Below are positions 10,111-19,615 of a stretch of DNA of 64,000 nucleotides, piece after piece. The notes under the pieces were generated by a model. It worked only from the letters and a program-made list of their open reading frames with translations, ran no database searches and was not told the origin of the DNA. The translations under genes were made by a program, and so were the position numbers. Positions within the stretch are counted from its first letter, which is position 1, and each line of letters opens with the position of its first letter. The stretch spans positions 1,488,001-1,552,000 of the forward strand of contig OX442322.1 in the NCBI GenBank assembly GCA_949358305.1, given 5' to 3'. The stretch is from Strigamia acuminata (lineage: Eukaryota; Arthropoda; Chilopoda; Geophilomorpha; Linotaeniidae).

Positions 10111-10827
10111 TTAAAAGTAGGTAGCGTTCTTATGTGCGTTTATATTTAATTGTTCGAAGTCTTTGAATTTTATTTCAGCATCCCCAACTAATATGTCTTC
10201 ATTATATATATCTCTCGTTGCCACCAATCCTACACTTGAAACCCATTGCACATTGTACGCATATTCACGAAATGTTTGGGGTGGTCCATCGTCTTGTAAT
10301 ATTTTATTCGGTATGCAATGAGATATAATACGTTTTCCAGTAATTTCTTTAACATTTTTAAAATAACGTTCGTATATAGTTTTTTCTAGCTCATCGATGG
10401 TGCTTACTAACGTACAAAAATCAGAAGACAATAGCTGCTCAGTTTCTCCAGTTACCATGGCAGCTGGGTCCTTTATAGTTGGATGGGTGTTGTAACTAAA
10501 CACTTTGTTTACAAACTTTTTGTCTTTGTCACTCTTTCCTTCCTTCTGAATAAATAATGAACTATTAGTACTAGGACGAACAAGCTCTCCTATTAACAAC
10601 GCTTCGGCTTCATATGTAGACATTAAATCTAGTTCATCGATTCCAACATTATAATTTAAAAACTTTTCTATCAAAGATACATTTATATTTGTATGAAAAC
10701 TGTATTTGTGGTATAATGCTTTAAAGTATTCATAAATAAACGGATTAAAAATGTACATAACATTTTCTATTTCATACATCGGAATTTTATCAGGATCGTG
10801 AAGAAATAAGCTTGCAGAATCAATCAT
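10111..10827 (-). CDS. Unrecognised 238-aa protein, virus-like island A
   Basis: Intact frame from an ATG at 10825-10827 to a stop at 10111. No signal peptide or membrane segment. The C-terminal 40 residues include VGLVATRDIYNEDIL, reminiscent of the first strand of SET domains (G-x-G-x-x-A-x-R-D-I), but the rest of a SET domain is absent, so I do not assign it. It heads a compact block of ORFs (10111-12853) spaced 30-75 bases apart, a packing typical of DNA viruses rather than invertebrate chromosomes. Confidence 0.6.
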   Translation of the reverse strand: MIDSASLFLHDPDKIPMYEIENVMYIFNPFIYEYFKALYHKYSFHTNINVSLIEKFLNYNVGIDELDLMSTYEAEALLIGELVRPSTNSSLFIQKEGKSDKDKKFVNKVFSYNTHPTIKDPAAMVTGETEQLLSSDFCTLVSTIDELEKTIYERYFKNVKEITGKRIISHCIPNKILQDDGPPQTFREYAYNVQWVSSVGLVATRDIYNEDILVGDAEIKFKDFEQLNINAHKNATYF

Positions 10828-10883
10828 GAGAAAATCAAATAATAAATAACCACACGGTATAATGATTGTTGTTTTAGGAAAAA

Positions 10884-11282
10884 CTATTTTTTTTTGTGAG
10901 ACAATGACGAATATGCTTGAAGATACGGCCCTTCGTTCATGTTTAAACTCCTATATTTCTCTATTGAGCAGTAGTTAATCACGGTGTGTTTGAATGTCTG
11001 TAACAATCCAAATTTTATAGCAAGACATGCTTTGCATACTGAGGGAAAAACAGAAGCTTCATATTTATACTTTTCAAAGATTTCGTTTGACGATCTCGAA
11101 AAAGTTACCCACTTATGACTTAACATACACTTATTCGAAATTTCTGCGCCAAACTTTAGTGCATTATCTATAGTGACTTCTACTAATGGTTTAAGAGATT
11201 TTAGAAAATTATTTTTAACTGGTTTGGTTGGTGTTTCCAGCAACTTTTTATTTCGACGGAAATTACGTGATACTGGCATCAA
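10884..11282 (-). CDS. Unrecognised 132-aa basic, Cys-containing protein
   Basis: Frame from an ATG at 11280-11282. The N-terminus is strongly basic (RNFRRNKK); the middle has a CKAC pair and further Cys residues, which could bind metal; the tail is lysine-rich. No membrane segment. The minus-strand leader contains TATAAG about 30 bases before the ATG, the sort of TAAG element used by late promoters of some insect nuclear viruses, although such 4-mers are common by chance in this AT-rich DNA. Same strand as the neighbour 10111-10827, 56 bases apart. Confidence 0.55.
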   Translation of the reverse strand: MMPVSRNFRRNKKLLETPTKPVKNNFLKSLKPLVEVTIDNALKFGAEISNKCMLSHKWVTFSRSSNEIFEKYKYEASVFPSVCKACLAIKFGLLQTFKHTVINYCSIEKYRSLNMNEGPYLQAYSSLSHKKK

Positions 11283-11336
11283 AATGTTTTTTAAAAAAAT
11301 AACTTATATTGTTTTTATAATTGACTGATTTATTAG

Positions 11337-11636
11337 ATGGATCCAAAAATATTAAATTCGAAACGCCAGTGGAATCAATCACGGGATATATATAAAACAT
11401 ATGGTAATAATATTAGTGAATATTCTAACATTGTAGCAAAATGTTCGGAAAGCAATATTCACAATTGGGACTGTGTAAAACACCATTTCGATGTTCTAGC
11501 TGAACTGCGACATAATCTGCAAGTGGAACCACCAAGTAATTTAAAAAACTACGACAAAAACAAATTTTTTCAGTATATTGTATATTTATTAATTTCAACG
11601 ATTGGTTTTACGTTTGCGGTTCGAAACAACTATTAA
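11337..11636 (+). CDS. Small C-terminally membrane-anchored protein (99 aa)
   Basis: Intact frame. Hydrophilic N-terminal 75 residues with two Cys (KCSESN, WDCVK), then a hydrophobic segment of about 18 residues (FFQYIVYLLISTIGFTF) and a short basic tail, so a tail-anchored membrane protein is likely. It is divergent from 10884-11282 and its 3' end overlaps the convergent ORF 11608-11904 by 29 bases. Family unknown. Such small membrane proteins are common in virus envelope gene clusters. Confidence 0.55.
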   Translation: MDPKILNSKRQWNQSRDIYKTYGNNISEYSNIVAKCSESNIHNWDCVKHHFDVLAELRHNLQVEPPSNLKNYDKNKFFQYIVYLLISTIGFTFAVRNNY

Positions 11637-11904
11637 ATATTTCATCAAGTTTGCTTTTATTTTGCAATTCAAATATATCTTCTATGTATTTATATTTGTT
11701 TGTCCAACATTTTCGTAGTCGATCAGCATAGGCGTCTTTAAAAATATCCGATTCGAACCAACCATGAGTATTTCTTAAAATAGAATCATATTGTTTGGAG
11801 GTAAACCGTGATTTATAAAACATTATGTGAAAAATAACGGTGGAACTCAGGATAACTAGAATAATATTCATTACGTTCATTTTTTTAAGATTTTTTTTAA
11901 GCAA
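11608..11904 (-). CDS. Small N-terminally membrane-anchored protein (98 aa)
   Basis: Frame from an ATG at 11902-11904; a second Met follows at codon 9. A lysine-rich start precedes a hydrophobic segment (VMNIILVILSSTVIFHIMF, about residues 11-29), then a soluble tail with two Cys. This is signal-anchor topology. The 3' end overlaps the convergent 99-aa ORF. Organisation (short, one anchor, Cys-bearing ectodomain) is like occlusion or entry-complex subunits of insect viruses, but no specific homology can be claimed. Confidence 0.55.
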   Translation of the reverse strand: MLKKNLKKMNVMNIILVILSSTVIFHIMFYKSRFTSKQYDSILRNTHGWFESDIFKDAYADRLRKCWTNKYKYIEDIFELQNKSKLDEIFNSCFEPQT

Positions 11905-11976
11905 TTTGCAACTGTTAGAAAATAATGCTCAGATTACACTCATTTGATTATTTAAAATTACTTGAATTATGTTATT

Positions 11977-12219
11977 TTAACGATCTAAACTTCGTGCATT
12001 CTGATTTGTCATGTAAATTGTAAGTCCTGCAAGTATACATATTGCTGATTGCATACCCACTACTCCCCACATTACCTTTGTAAATGTTGGGTTTTCGCCT
12101 GCTTTAGTTTCGATAATTGTGACTACATTAAATTTCACACATGTAATTAGAATTAGCGTAGAAATAGCTAAAAGTAGCATCAATATGCACAGGGCGTAAA
12201 ATATCATTGCTGACGACAT
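11977..12219 (-). CDS. Small two-span membrane protein (80 aa)
   Basis: Frame from an ATG at 12217-12219. Two hydrophobic stretches: residues about 5-30 (IFYALCILMLLLAISTLILIT) and 49-69 (VMWGVVGMQSAICILAGLTIY), joined by a short polar loop with ENPTF. The tail is short and basic. Family unknown. Same strand as its neighbours, 58 bases from the CHC2 ORF. Confidence 0.55.
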   Translation of the reverse strand: MSSAMIFYALCILMLLLAISTLILITCVKFNVVTIIETKAGENPTFTKVMWGVVGMQSAICILAGLTIYMTNQNARSLDR

Positions 12220-12277
12220 TGTTTTTTATTTCTTTTTTTAATAAATTAAATTTATACTTAATTGCAAAAAATAACAA

Positions 12278-12853
12278 TTATAATTTTTTTAATATTTGAT
12301 GATTAATTTTTTTTAAATGTAAATATAAGCTTTTACAGCGTTTATTACAGGCGTAACATTTAAAATATCCACTTTTAAAATTATATTCTGCAGATGGATT
12401 AGTATCATTGTGAAAAAAACACAATATTCTTATCTTGTCCTTTGTCTCGTGTATATTACCATCAGTCCACAGATTTAAAATCTTTCGATTGCAAGATAAA
12501 ATCTTAATATTATTTGTAGTTGAAGTTGAAATAAAAGGTGCAGTTTTTAAAATATGTTGCTCTAATTTGTCTTTAAGAGATACAGCACAAGCAATTTGTG
12601 ATCCCAGTACTGGCAGTAGTGATTGATCATTAGCCAAGACATCACTTAAATTTTCTAAAGGTACAAATACAACTTGCGTGTTATTATAATACATCATTAA
12701 GCATGTTACATCTGATTTAAACATATTATTTTGAACATAAAAACAAACAAAATATTTTTCGAACTTTTTATTGTAACAAAAATCTCCTGCAGTAGGTGCA
12801 ATATCAAATTTCCGGTCCCACTGCCAATAAAATGGTGATGGACCAAAATACAT
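12278..12853 (-). CDS. CHC2 zinc-finger protein, primase-like (191 aa)
   Basis: Near the C-terminus are Cys145-x2-His148, 17 residues, Cys166-x2-Cys169, exactly the spacing of the DnaG-type CHC2 zinc finger, in the context CFFHNDTNPSAE ... YFKCYACNK, the usual HND-x-x-PS and Y-K-C-x-x-C surroundings. In primases this module binds template DNA. There is no TOPRIM or archaeo-eukaryotic primase core in the 191 residues, so it is either a stand-alone zinc subunit or part of a divided primase. The N-terminal 130 residues are unrecognised. ATTAAG directly precedes the ATG. It is the outermost gene of the compact minus-strand cluster. Confidence 0.6.
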   Translation of the reverse strand: MYFGPSPFYWQWDRKFDIAPTAGDFCYNKKFEKYFVCFYVQNNMFKSDVTCLMMYYNNTQVVFVPLENLSDVLANDQSLLPVLGSQIACAVSLKDKLEQHILKTAPFISTSTTNNIKILSCNRKILNLWTDGNIHETKDKIRILCFFHNDTNPSAEYNFKSGYFKCYACNKRCKSLYLHLKKINHQILKKL

Positions 12854-13153
12854 TGCTTAATTATTTAAATCAGTATCACTGTCACTGCTTTTATACAACA
12901 GGTGTAAATTAATAAAATTATTGTAAAAACAGTCTTACAATAATCACTCAATTGGAAGAGTTTATGCAAGATACAATTTCATTTTCTTTTAATAACAACT
13001 GAAAAAAATTTCAAATAACAAAAAGTTTAATCATGTGACCCGATATTTTGATGAAACTCATATAAGCGAATGATTTAATCAAAATATGACATTTATTTCA
13101 GACATCTGTAATTGAAAGGACGTTACTTATCATCGTAATTAAACGCATTAAAG
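12854..13153. other. Intergenic spacer
   Basis: AT-rich sequence between the divergent ORFs 12278-12853 and 13154-14020. No gene is visible. A weak inverted pair occurs near 12915-12945 (ATTATTGTAAAA / CTTACAATAAT). Confidence 0.35.
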
Positions 13154-14020
13154 ATGAGAAAAACAACACCTCTTAAACCTCCGCGGGAACTAATCATGAC
13201 GGAAGACGAAATCAGAGCTCTTTTGAAAGGAGAGTTTGCGCCAGATAAATTTGTAAAGCAGAATAAAAATGCCAAGGCAGCCGATCCAAAGCTGGAAGAC
13301 CCTAAAACAAAACATTCATTTAGGAACATTCCCTTGCTTACAATGGACACTGGTGTATGGGGAACGGAGTCCTTGACTGATGAGGCATCAACGGACTCAC
13401 TTTGCGGATCACCGAATGATGAGTTCAACCACCAGCTATTTTTATCGGCTCGAGAATTGGCTAAACAATCGGCAAACCCATCAAACAGAGATGCGTCATT
13501 ATCACCCATTGAGACCTCGGTGAAACTGCCAAAAATTGCAAAAATTGATCCGCGCCTTTGCAACAAACCATTTTTGTCAACACTAAAGGGACTCGATGAA
13601 GAAGACATAATTACGACTAAAAAATACCCCATATTGTGTGAATTACTGACCAGGGAACCGCGCATTAAGGAGCCTATGTGTGCACTGGCACTGATTGATG
13701 AACTAGTGCCAGATAATACAATTGTCTGCTCATTGCCATGGAATCAGGCTACCCCCTTCAGCATGGATTGGGCCAGCCAAACGCGACTGTTCGAAACCAT
13801 CGTCTTTTCTGACCTTAATGTAACCCACTCGTTAGGAGAGAAAATTGTATTTATAGTCAAGAAACATTATCAAGTGTTCTTTATTCAGCAGGTGAAGAAA
13901 GCAGTGGAGAAAAGTTATATCACCTCAATTCACCAAGTGAAATTGATATTGCCAGGTGTAGCGTTGAAATTGGTCTACCAAATCATTGATGAGATGCAGA
14001 AGGGAGCATTCAAGTGTTAA
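13154..14020 (+). CDS. Unrecognised 288-aa protein
   Basis: Intact frame with less AT-biased codons than its neighbours. The N-terminal 160 residues are charged and Ser/Pro/Lys-rich, likely disordered; the C-terminal 120 residues look globular, with alternating hydrophobic strands and a final predicted helix. No membrane segment. No family recognised. Composition and absence of tight packing suggest it may not share an origin with the compact cluster. The antisense strand is also open over 13123-13665, treated here as a shadow. Confidence 0.5.
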   Translation: MRKTTPLKPPRELIMTEDEIRALLKGEFAPDKFVKQNKNAKAADPKLEDPKTKHSFRNIPLLTMDTGVWGTESLTDEASTDSLCGSPNDEFNHQLFLSARELAKQSANPSNRDASLSPIETSVKLPKIAKIDPRLCNKPFLSTLKGLDEEDIITTKKYPILCELLTREPRIKEPMCALALIDELVPDNTIVCSLPWNQATPFSMDWASQTRLFETIVFSDLNVTHSLGEKIVFIVKKHYQVFFIQQVKKAVEKSYITSIHQVKLILPGVALKLVYQIIDEMQKGAFKC

Positions 14021-14884
14021 TTAAATCAACAAAGAAATTAGATGTGTTTAAGCGCATATAAAGTTGAATTCACAAACTATTCGTGATTGCATTTAACTTA
14101 CTCTATTCCAATTATGATTTGTCAATGTGTATGTTCCCTGTAAACATTTTGTCACAACAACACAAATAAAAAGAAATGACAAATTCATGTCACAAGATGT
14201 TGGTTATTGCAGACATACCGTCAAGGCTAGGCTATTCTCATTTGATCGTCAGGACCATCAATTTCAAATCTAATTTCAATTTCTGAACTTTATTTTTAGT
14301 TTATCAATTTGAATTTCATTTTTAGTTTTTCAATTTGAATTTTTTTTTTAATTTTTTTAATATGAATTTCATTTTTAGTTTTTCAATTTGTAGGGGATGC
14401 ATCAGGGCCACCATACTTTACGGACACAAACACAGAATGAATAAAAAAACAAGTCTTTGATGCCAAATGCTGATACAACGTCACTTTACAAATACACGAT
14501 GTAAATTACAGTCCATCATTCAACTAGGGTGTGGCGCCTGGTGAGAGAATAGCGATGTGACGTCACTATCACAGAGATATGGAAGGTCAACCTTAAATCT
14601 TTTATACAATCTCAAAATTTAATTTTAATTTTTAATTATTTTAATGGTTTAATTTTAATTTAAAAGTAAAATTTTTTTTAAATTTAAATTTATGTTTTTA
14701 ATGTAAATGATAATTCTAATTTTTGCTGCATTTAAAATGTTTTGAAATGGAAAATATAATTATTTATTAATAATAAATCTAAACCAGTATAAAGAAAACT
14801 AATGTCAAAGTTTCATCAATTTACCACTCTACATTTGTTATTTCATTGAAGAATTAGTCCCGACCTTGGTAACACTTCACATTC
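14021..14884. other. Non-coding, low-complexity DNA
   Basis: Contains repeated TTTTTAGTTT-TCAATTTGAATTT units at about 14270-14395 and AT-rich sequence. No gene seen. Ends at the left edge of Gypsy-1. Confidence 0.45.
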
Positions 14885-15982
14885 TGTTGCGACTCCGGGT
14901 TTCTCGACCTGTAAATACTTACCTTTACTCGGTCGATCTGCAATTGAGATGCCGTTGATAGGACTTAGACTCTAGTGCCTGTAAAATAGTGTCTAGGGGT
15001 AATTTTAATGGAATGAAAACTGCCGTTTGAATGTAATAAAAATACAAATAACTTTATTCGTGGAAATTACAATTATGCTGATAATAATAATACTAATGAT
15101 TTGACTAGAAATTAAGTGGAAAGAAGATAGAAATGAAATATAACGAGAGCGACAATGCTCTCGGCAAACAAAGGCTTTATTTTGGCGCGCGACAAACAGA
15201 GTTTGTCACGTACACCAAAAATGGCGAGACGAACTTGTCGATACAAATTTCGTCGTTCGTTCGATGGTTTCAACTGCGGACTCCGGAGGAAAGCTCACGG
15301 TGGTCCACAGTCTCTACGATGGTTCACGGGCAAACGTTGGTGCTATGCCAGCAACGATGAGTCTCGGAACAAGTCAGACGAGACTCACAATAACCGGTAG
15401 TGAGCGGTTTTCTCGGGCGTTACCCGAGATTCGTGTAAGTGCGGGTAACCGACGATGGCGGTTACACGCAAAGCGTAAATGAGGCTGGTTCCACCGTCAA
15501 TACAGTGGAAACAGCAAAGATGAATCTCAACTCACCAAACTAACACTATCAATACTTGAAGTCTTGGGTTTTGAATCCTTTTCATAGCAGTGATGTTGTG
15601 TTCTTGTTGGTGATGTGGTCGAGAGTGAGTTCGCCGCCAAAATTTGGGGCTTTTATGCACTCTCTGGTCCTGCGCATGAAATATGCGTAGAGTGGTGATT
15701 TTGGTGCAATACAGGATGTATTACATCATCATCATCACTCTGATGTAATGTTTTAACCCAAAAGAGGGTAAAGTGTGCCTGAGGGATTTCCGCTCTCAAG
15801 TCACACTTTTGGCGTGTGCCATATTAAATAATTATTTAAGTGTGACAAATCTGCACCTGCAGGCTTGGCACACTTCGGTTTTTTCCCCTAAATAGGGGTG
15901 AGAATATGCAAAGGCAATTCTCCTCTCCTAATTAAGTAATTTGGTTTGACGTGTGTCAAACCAAAATAAAACAAAATATACA
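14885..15982 (-). repeat. Gypsy-1 3' LTR (1098 bp)
   Basis: Nearly identical to 22587-23684. On the minus strand it runs from TGTATATTTTG to GTCGCAACA. The final codons of pol lie inside it. A purine-rich tract precedes it on the minus strand. Confidence 0.85.
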
Positions 15983-18900
15983 ATTTCTTTTAGCTTCTAG
16001 TTTCTGCACATATATGTGTGGATTTTCTGGATCCACTATTAAAATTCCTTCTGGAATTCGTGGATCCCAAGGTACTCGCAATTCTCTGAAGAAATTGAGA
16101 AAAGCTGGCGAGAAGTCTCGACCTCTCGTGACAGTGGTGCGTAAACTAAATGCGAATTTACGCAAATATTCGTCCCAACTATCGTGCACTGCAGTGTAAA
16201 TCGAAACTAAATATTTAATGTCTCTATTTACACGCTCAACTGGGTTGGCTTGTGGATGATATATAGAAGTTGGAGCGGATGACATTCCAAACTTTTTACA
16301 AAATTCTTTGTAAACGGTCGAACGGAATTGTGGTCCGTTATCGGAAATAATTTTCCGTGGAAATCCGTGCGTCATGGATAAGTGGTAAATGCAGTTCGCC
16401 ACTTTTTTAGCAGTTGGATTGGCCATTGGGAATAATTCCGACCAATGTGTCGCTATGTCCACAATAACACAAATATGAGTGTTGTTTTTCTTTGTTCGGG
16501 GTTTTGGTCCTGACAAATCAACACTCAGGCAGTCAAATGGTCCGTAAGGCCCTATTTGAGCTGCTTCTATTTGGCGTTTAGTTCGCGGTTTGCACGCCTG
16601 ACACCCTTGGCAGTGTCGAATAAAACGAGCGATGTCTCGTTTCCTACCTCTCCAGGTGTAGATTTTTCGGGCCCTATATAAAGTCCGAGTGATGCCTGGA
16701 TGTCCCGATAATGGGTGTCCGTGCATTAACCAAATTATTTTGTGTCGTAGATTTTTAGGTACTACGACTTTTAGTGCGCGACCGTCCTCACCCAACTCAT
16801 CTGTTGTAGTGGGGTGAAATTGTAGCAGCATATCTTCTTCAATTAAATAAGAAGTTGCTTCTCGTGAAAAAATTCTCTTTCGAGCCTTCGAGCTCAAATT
16901 TTTGGGAATTTGTTTGTTTAGCAAATAATTGCGTATTATCTGACAGTGTTTGTCAGCTTTTTGAGCAATTATTATCTCATTTCGAGTTGGTGGCTCGCAC
17001 TCTAAGTGTTTAGACACTTTAGCAGCAAATGCCTTTATTAAAACATTTGACGATGGTATTTCAAATTTCTTTGAAATCATCGCTCTGAGTTCCACATCTG
17101 GAATTTCAGAGGGATTATAAATTTTTGTCCAATAGGAAATTATTTTTTGATCTTCTTCATCGATAGAACTAGAAACTGGTAATTCATTCATTTTTCCAAT
17201 TTTCCAGGTTCTATGAGGAGTTGGACAGTAAGACAACAAATCATCGTTGTCTCCATCGTCTTCAGGATTTTCAGGTGCATTTACTGGTGCACGAGATAAA
17301 GCGTCGGCTAAAACATTTAGCGGGCCCTTTATATATTGGATTTCGAAGGAATAACTCATTAATTCCATCTGCCAGCGTGCCAGTCTGCCCGCTGGATCAT
17401 CTAATTGCATTAACCATTTTAATGCTTGGTGATCAGTTTGCACTGTGAATGTTGTACATTCTAAATATGGGCGAAACTTTCTTAAGGCCCACACTACGGC
17501 TAAGCATTCTAGCTCCGTAGCGCTATAATTTTTCTCTGCGGGCTGCAAGCTTCTACTTGCATACACGCAGGGTACTTCAATGATTTCATCATTGATTTCT
17601 TGATTTTGCATAAGGGCGGCTCCTAGCCCTTTTCGACTCGCATCTGTACGAACGATAAAAGGCTCATACAGGTCTGGGGACGCCATTGTATCTGCATTTG
17701 TTAGCAGATCTTTGATTGCATCGAAAGCAGTTTGATGCTCTGATGTCCAATCAAAATCAACGTCCTTTTTCAGAAGTGGTCTTAGTGGTTCTGAAATTGT
17801 TGCTAAATTTTTAAGCAAACGGTGAAAGAAATTCACCATGCCCAAAAATCGTTGCAGTTCCTTCAAATTTGTGGGATGAGGCATTTCTTTGATAGCGGCG
17901 ACTTTTTTAGGGTCTACGCTGTGCCCATGTGTCCCTAAACGATATCCGAGGAATATTAAATCCTTACGACATAATTTCGTTTTATCAGGATGCACATGTA
18001 AATTTGCTTCTTCAAGTTTTGTAAAAACTTGTTCTAAATGGTCCATATGTTTTTCATATGTTTTAGAGACGACGACAATGTCGTCTAAATATGCCCATGC
18101 AAATTTTCTATAACTGTCACCAAGTACCTTTTCAATTAGTGTTTGAAAAGTAGTTGGCGCATTTACGAGTCCGAAAGGCATGACGTTGAACATCAACCTT
18201 CCTATAGGACTCCAAAAAGCAGTTTTCGGTCTATCTTCAGACCGAACTTTGATCTGCCAGTATCCTTTGGCTAGATCTATGATGCTAACCCATTCAAATT
18301 TTCCGACTTTGCGTAAAATTTCCTCAATGGTTGGCATCTGAGGTGGGTTATATTTGGTATGTGCATTGATTGGTCGAAAATCAATGCATAACCTAGGATC
18401 ACTTCCAGGTCTCATGACTAAGACAGTCCTCATGCTATAGTCTCCTTCTGCTTTAGAGACTATTCCTTTGTCGAGCATATCTTGACAAAGCTGTCGAATA
18501 ATTTCCCTTTTCTGTGGGTTACTACTTTTAAAGGGTACACGGATAGGTTTATCCGTGTCTAATTCTATCTCGTGTTGAACGAGGTGAGTCTTTCCAGGTT
18601 GTTTGGAAAGAATTCTTTTGTGTTTATTTAATACTGACTCCAACATTAGAGTCTGCTCTAAATCTAAATTGGCTTCATCGACCAATTTCCGTACCACGTT
18701 TTCTTCGTGTACTTTAGCTTGGAAAATAGATGCAGAATTGTCTTTTGTAAATGTTGCAAAAGTTGATTCAAACTCTTCTATTTTCTTGTTATAGCGGTCT
18801 AACACCGCTTGTGGAATGTACGGTAAGTCACTGTTGACTGGTTCCACAAAATTCCACGACATTGTTGTCGGGTTAGGCTGTATTTTTAATTTTTTCATAA

Positions 18901-19615
18901 TGTCACAGCCTAATAATACCATGGGATATTTGTTAGATATCAGAATGAAGGGGTGTCGAAGAACACCGTGTGTCCATCGAAATGACAGATGGAGTGTTCC
19001 ATCAGGGATGACGTCATCGCTAGCTGTAGTGATACGTACATCTGGTCCAATTGGTCGAATATATTTTTCAAGACCCAGGGAATTGACTACAGAGCGTGCT
19101 AAAAAGCTTTTGTTAGCACCTGAGTCTAACATTCCTGTAATGGGTCCTTTTAAAGTTTGTAATTTTAAAATTGGCAAATCATAGCTGTTTGGAATTCCAG
19201 CTACTTTGCATTCAAACTTTCTGCTAACTTTTGGAGCTTCTGTTGGAGGCTCCAATGGTAGTTCATCTAGTAGTTCATCTGTTGTCAGAGTGGTGGCTAC
19301 TAGTAATTTAATACATTCATCAAGTTCAGCCATTTCCGGACTTGTAATTGTTTTGTTTTCTGAATTCAGATTCATTGGGAATTCAGAAATAGGGCTATTT
19401 TCTTTAATAGCTTCATTGACTAATTCTCTAAAAAATGTTTTGTCAATTTTGTCTAATTTGGAAATTTCTTTCAAACCAGACAAATCAAATTCGGGAAAAA
19501 CCAGAAGTTCTAGTTTTTTCTTGGTGTTAGGTGATAGTCTTAAATCTTGGTCTGACTTTTCCGAGGGCGCAGTATTCACTAGACCAGGCGAATCTGCGTC
19601 TACAAGTTTTTTCAA
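15956..19615 (-). CDS. pol: Gypsy-1 pol polyprotein (protease, RT, RNase H, integrase)
   Basis: About 1219 codons without interruption. Aspartic protease LDSGA (Asp164); reverse transcriptase with IDLAKGYWQ and YLDD at 509-512; RNase H with TDASRKGLGAAL; integrase zinc region (H-H-C-C, ending CQGCQACK) and catalytic core with VDLSGPK, SDNGPQF and the NPVERVNRDIK Glu. The frame begins without an ATG (TTG) and overlaps the gag stop by four bases in the -1 frame, so expression by -1 frameshifting or reinitiation is likely. The C-terminus ends inside the 3' LTR. Confidence 0.92.
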   Translation of the reverse strand: MKKLVDADSPGLVNTAPSEKSDQDLRLSPNTKKKLELLVFPEFDLSGLKEISKLDKIDKTFFRELVNEAIKENSPISEFPMNLNSENKTITSPEMAELDECIKLLVATTLTTDELLDELPLEPPTEAPKVSRKFECKVAGIPNSYDLPILKLQTLKGPITGMLDSGANKSFLARSVVNSLGLEKYIRPIGPDVRITTASDDVIPDGTLHLSFRWTHGVLRHPFILISNKYPMVLLGCDIMKKLKIQPNPTTMSWNFVEPVNSDLPYIPQAVLDRYNKKIEEFESTFATFTKDNSASIFQAKVHEENVVRKLVDEANLDLEQTLMLESVLNKHKRILSKQPGKTHLVQHEIELDTDKPIRVPFKSSNPQKREIIRQLCQDMLDKGIVSKAEGDYSMRTVLVMRPGSDPRLCIDFRPINAHTKYNPPQMPTIEEILRKVGKFEWVSIIDLAKGYWQIKVRSEDRPKTAFWSPIGRLMFNVMPFGLVNAPTTFQTLIEKVLGDSYRKFAWAYLDDIVVVSKTYEKHMDHLEQVFTKLEEANLHVHPDKTKLCRKDLIFLGYRLGTHGHSVDPKKVAAIKEMPHPTNLKELQRFLGMVNFFHRLLKNLATISEPLRPLLKKDVDFDWTSEHQTAFDAIKDLLTNADTMASPDLYEPFIVRTDASRKGLGAALMQNQEINDEIIEVPCVYASRSLQPAEKNYSATELECLAVVWALRKFRPYLECTTFTVQTDHQALKWLMQLDDPAGRLARWQMELMSYSFEIQYIKGPLNVLADALSRAPVNAPENPEDDGDNDDLLSYCPTPHRTWKIGKMNELPVSSSIDEEDQKIISYWTKIYNPSEIPDVELRAMISKKFEIPSSNVLIKAFAAKVSKHLECEPPTRNEIIIAQKADKHCQIIRNYLLNKQIPKNLSSKARKRIFSREATSYLIEEDMLLQFHPTTTDELGEDGRALKVVVPKNLRHKIIWLMHGHPLSGHPGITRTLYRARKIYTWRGRKRDIARFIRHCQGCQACKPRTKRQIEAAQIGPYGPFDCLSVDLSGPKPRTKKNNTHICVIVDIATHWSELFPMANPTAKKVANCIYHLSMTHGFPRKIISDNGPQFRSTVYKEFCKKFGMSSAPTSIYHPQANPVERVNRDIKYLVSIYTAVHDSWDEYLRKFAFSLRTTVTRGRDFSPAFLNFFRELRVPWDPRIPEGILIVDPENPHIYVQKLEAKRNCIFCFILV

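Noticed and set aside
10111-10230. SET methyltransferase domain in the 238-aa ORF
   Set aside because: Only a short first-strand-like motif is present at the very C-terminus; the catalytic core is missing.
15133-15482. Plus-strand ORFs conserved in both Gypsy-1 LTRs (also 22835-23184)
   Set aside because: Conservation is explained by LTR identity, and they are antisense to the element; no domain visible.
19590-19612. AAAAAAC slippery heptamer at the Gypsy-1 gag-pol junction
   Set aside because: It lies after the gag stop codon on the minus strand, so it cannot serve the gag-to-pol shift.
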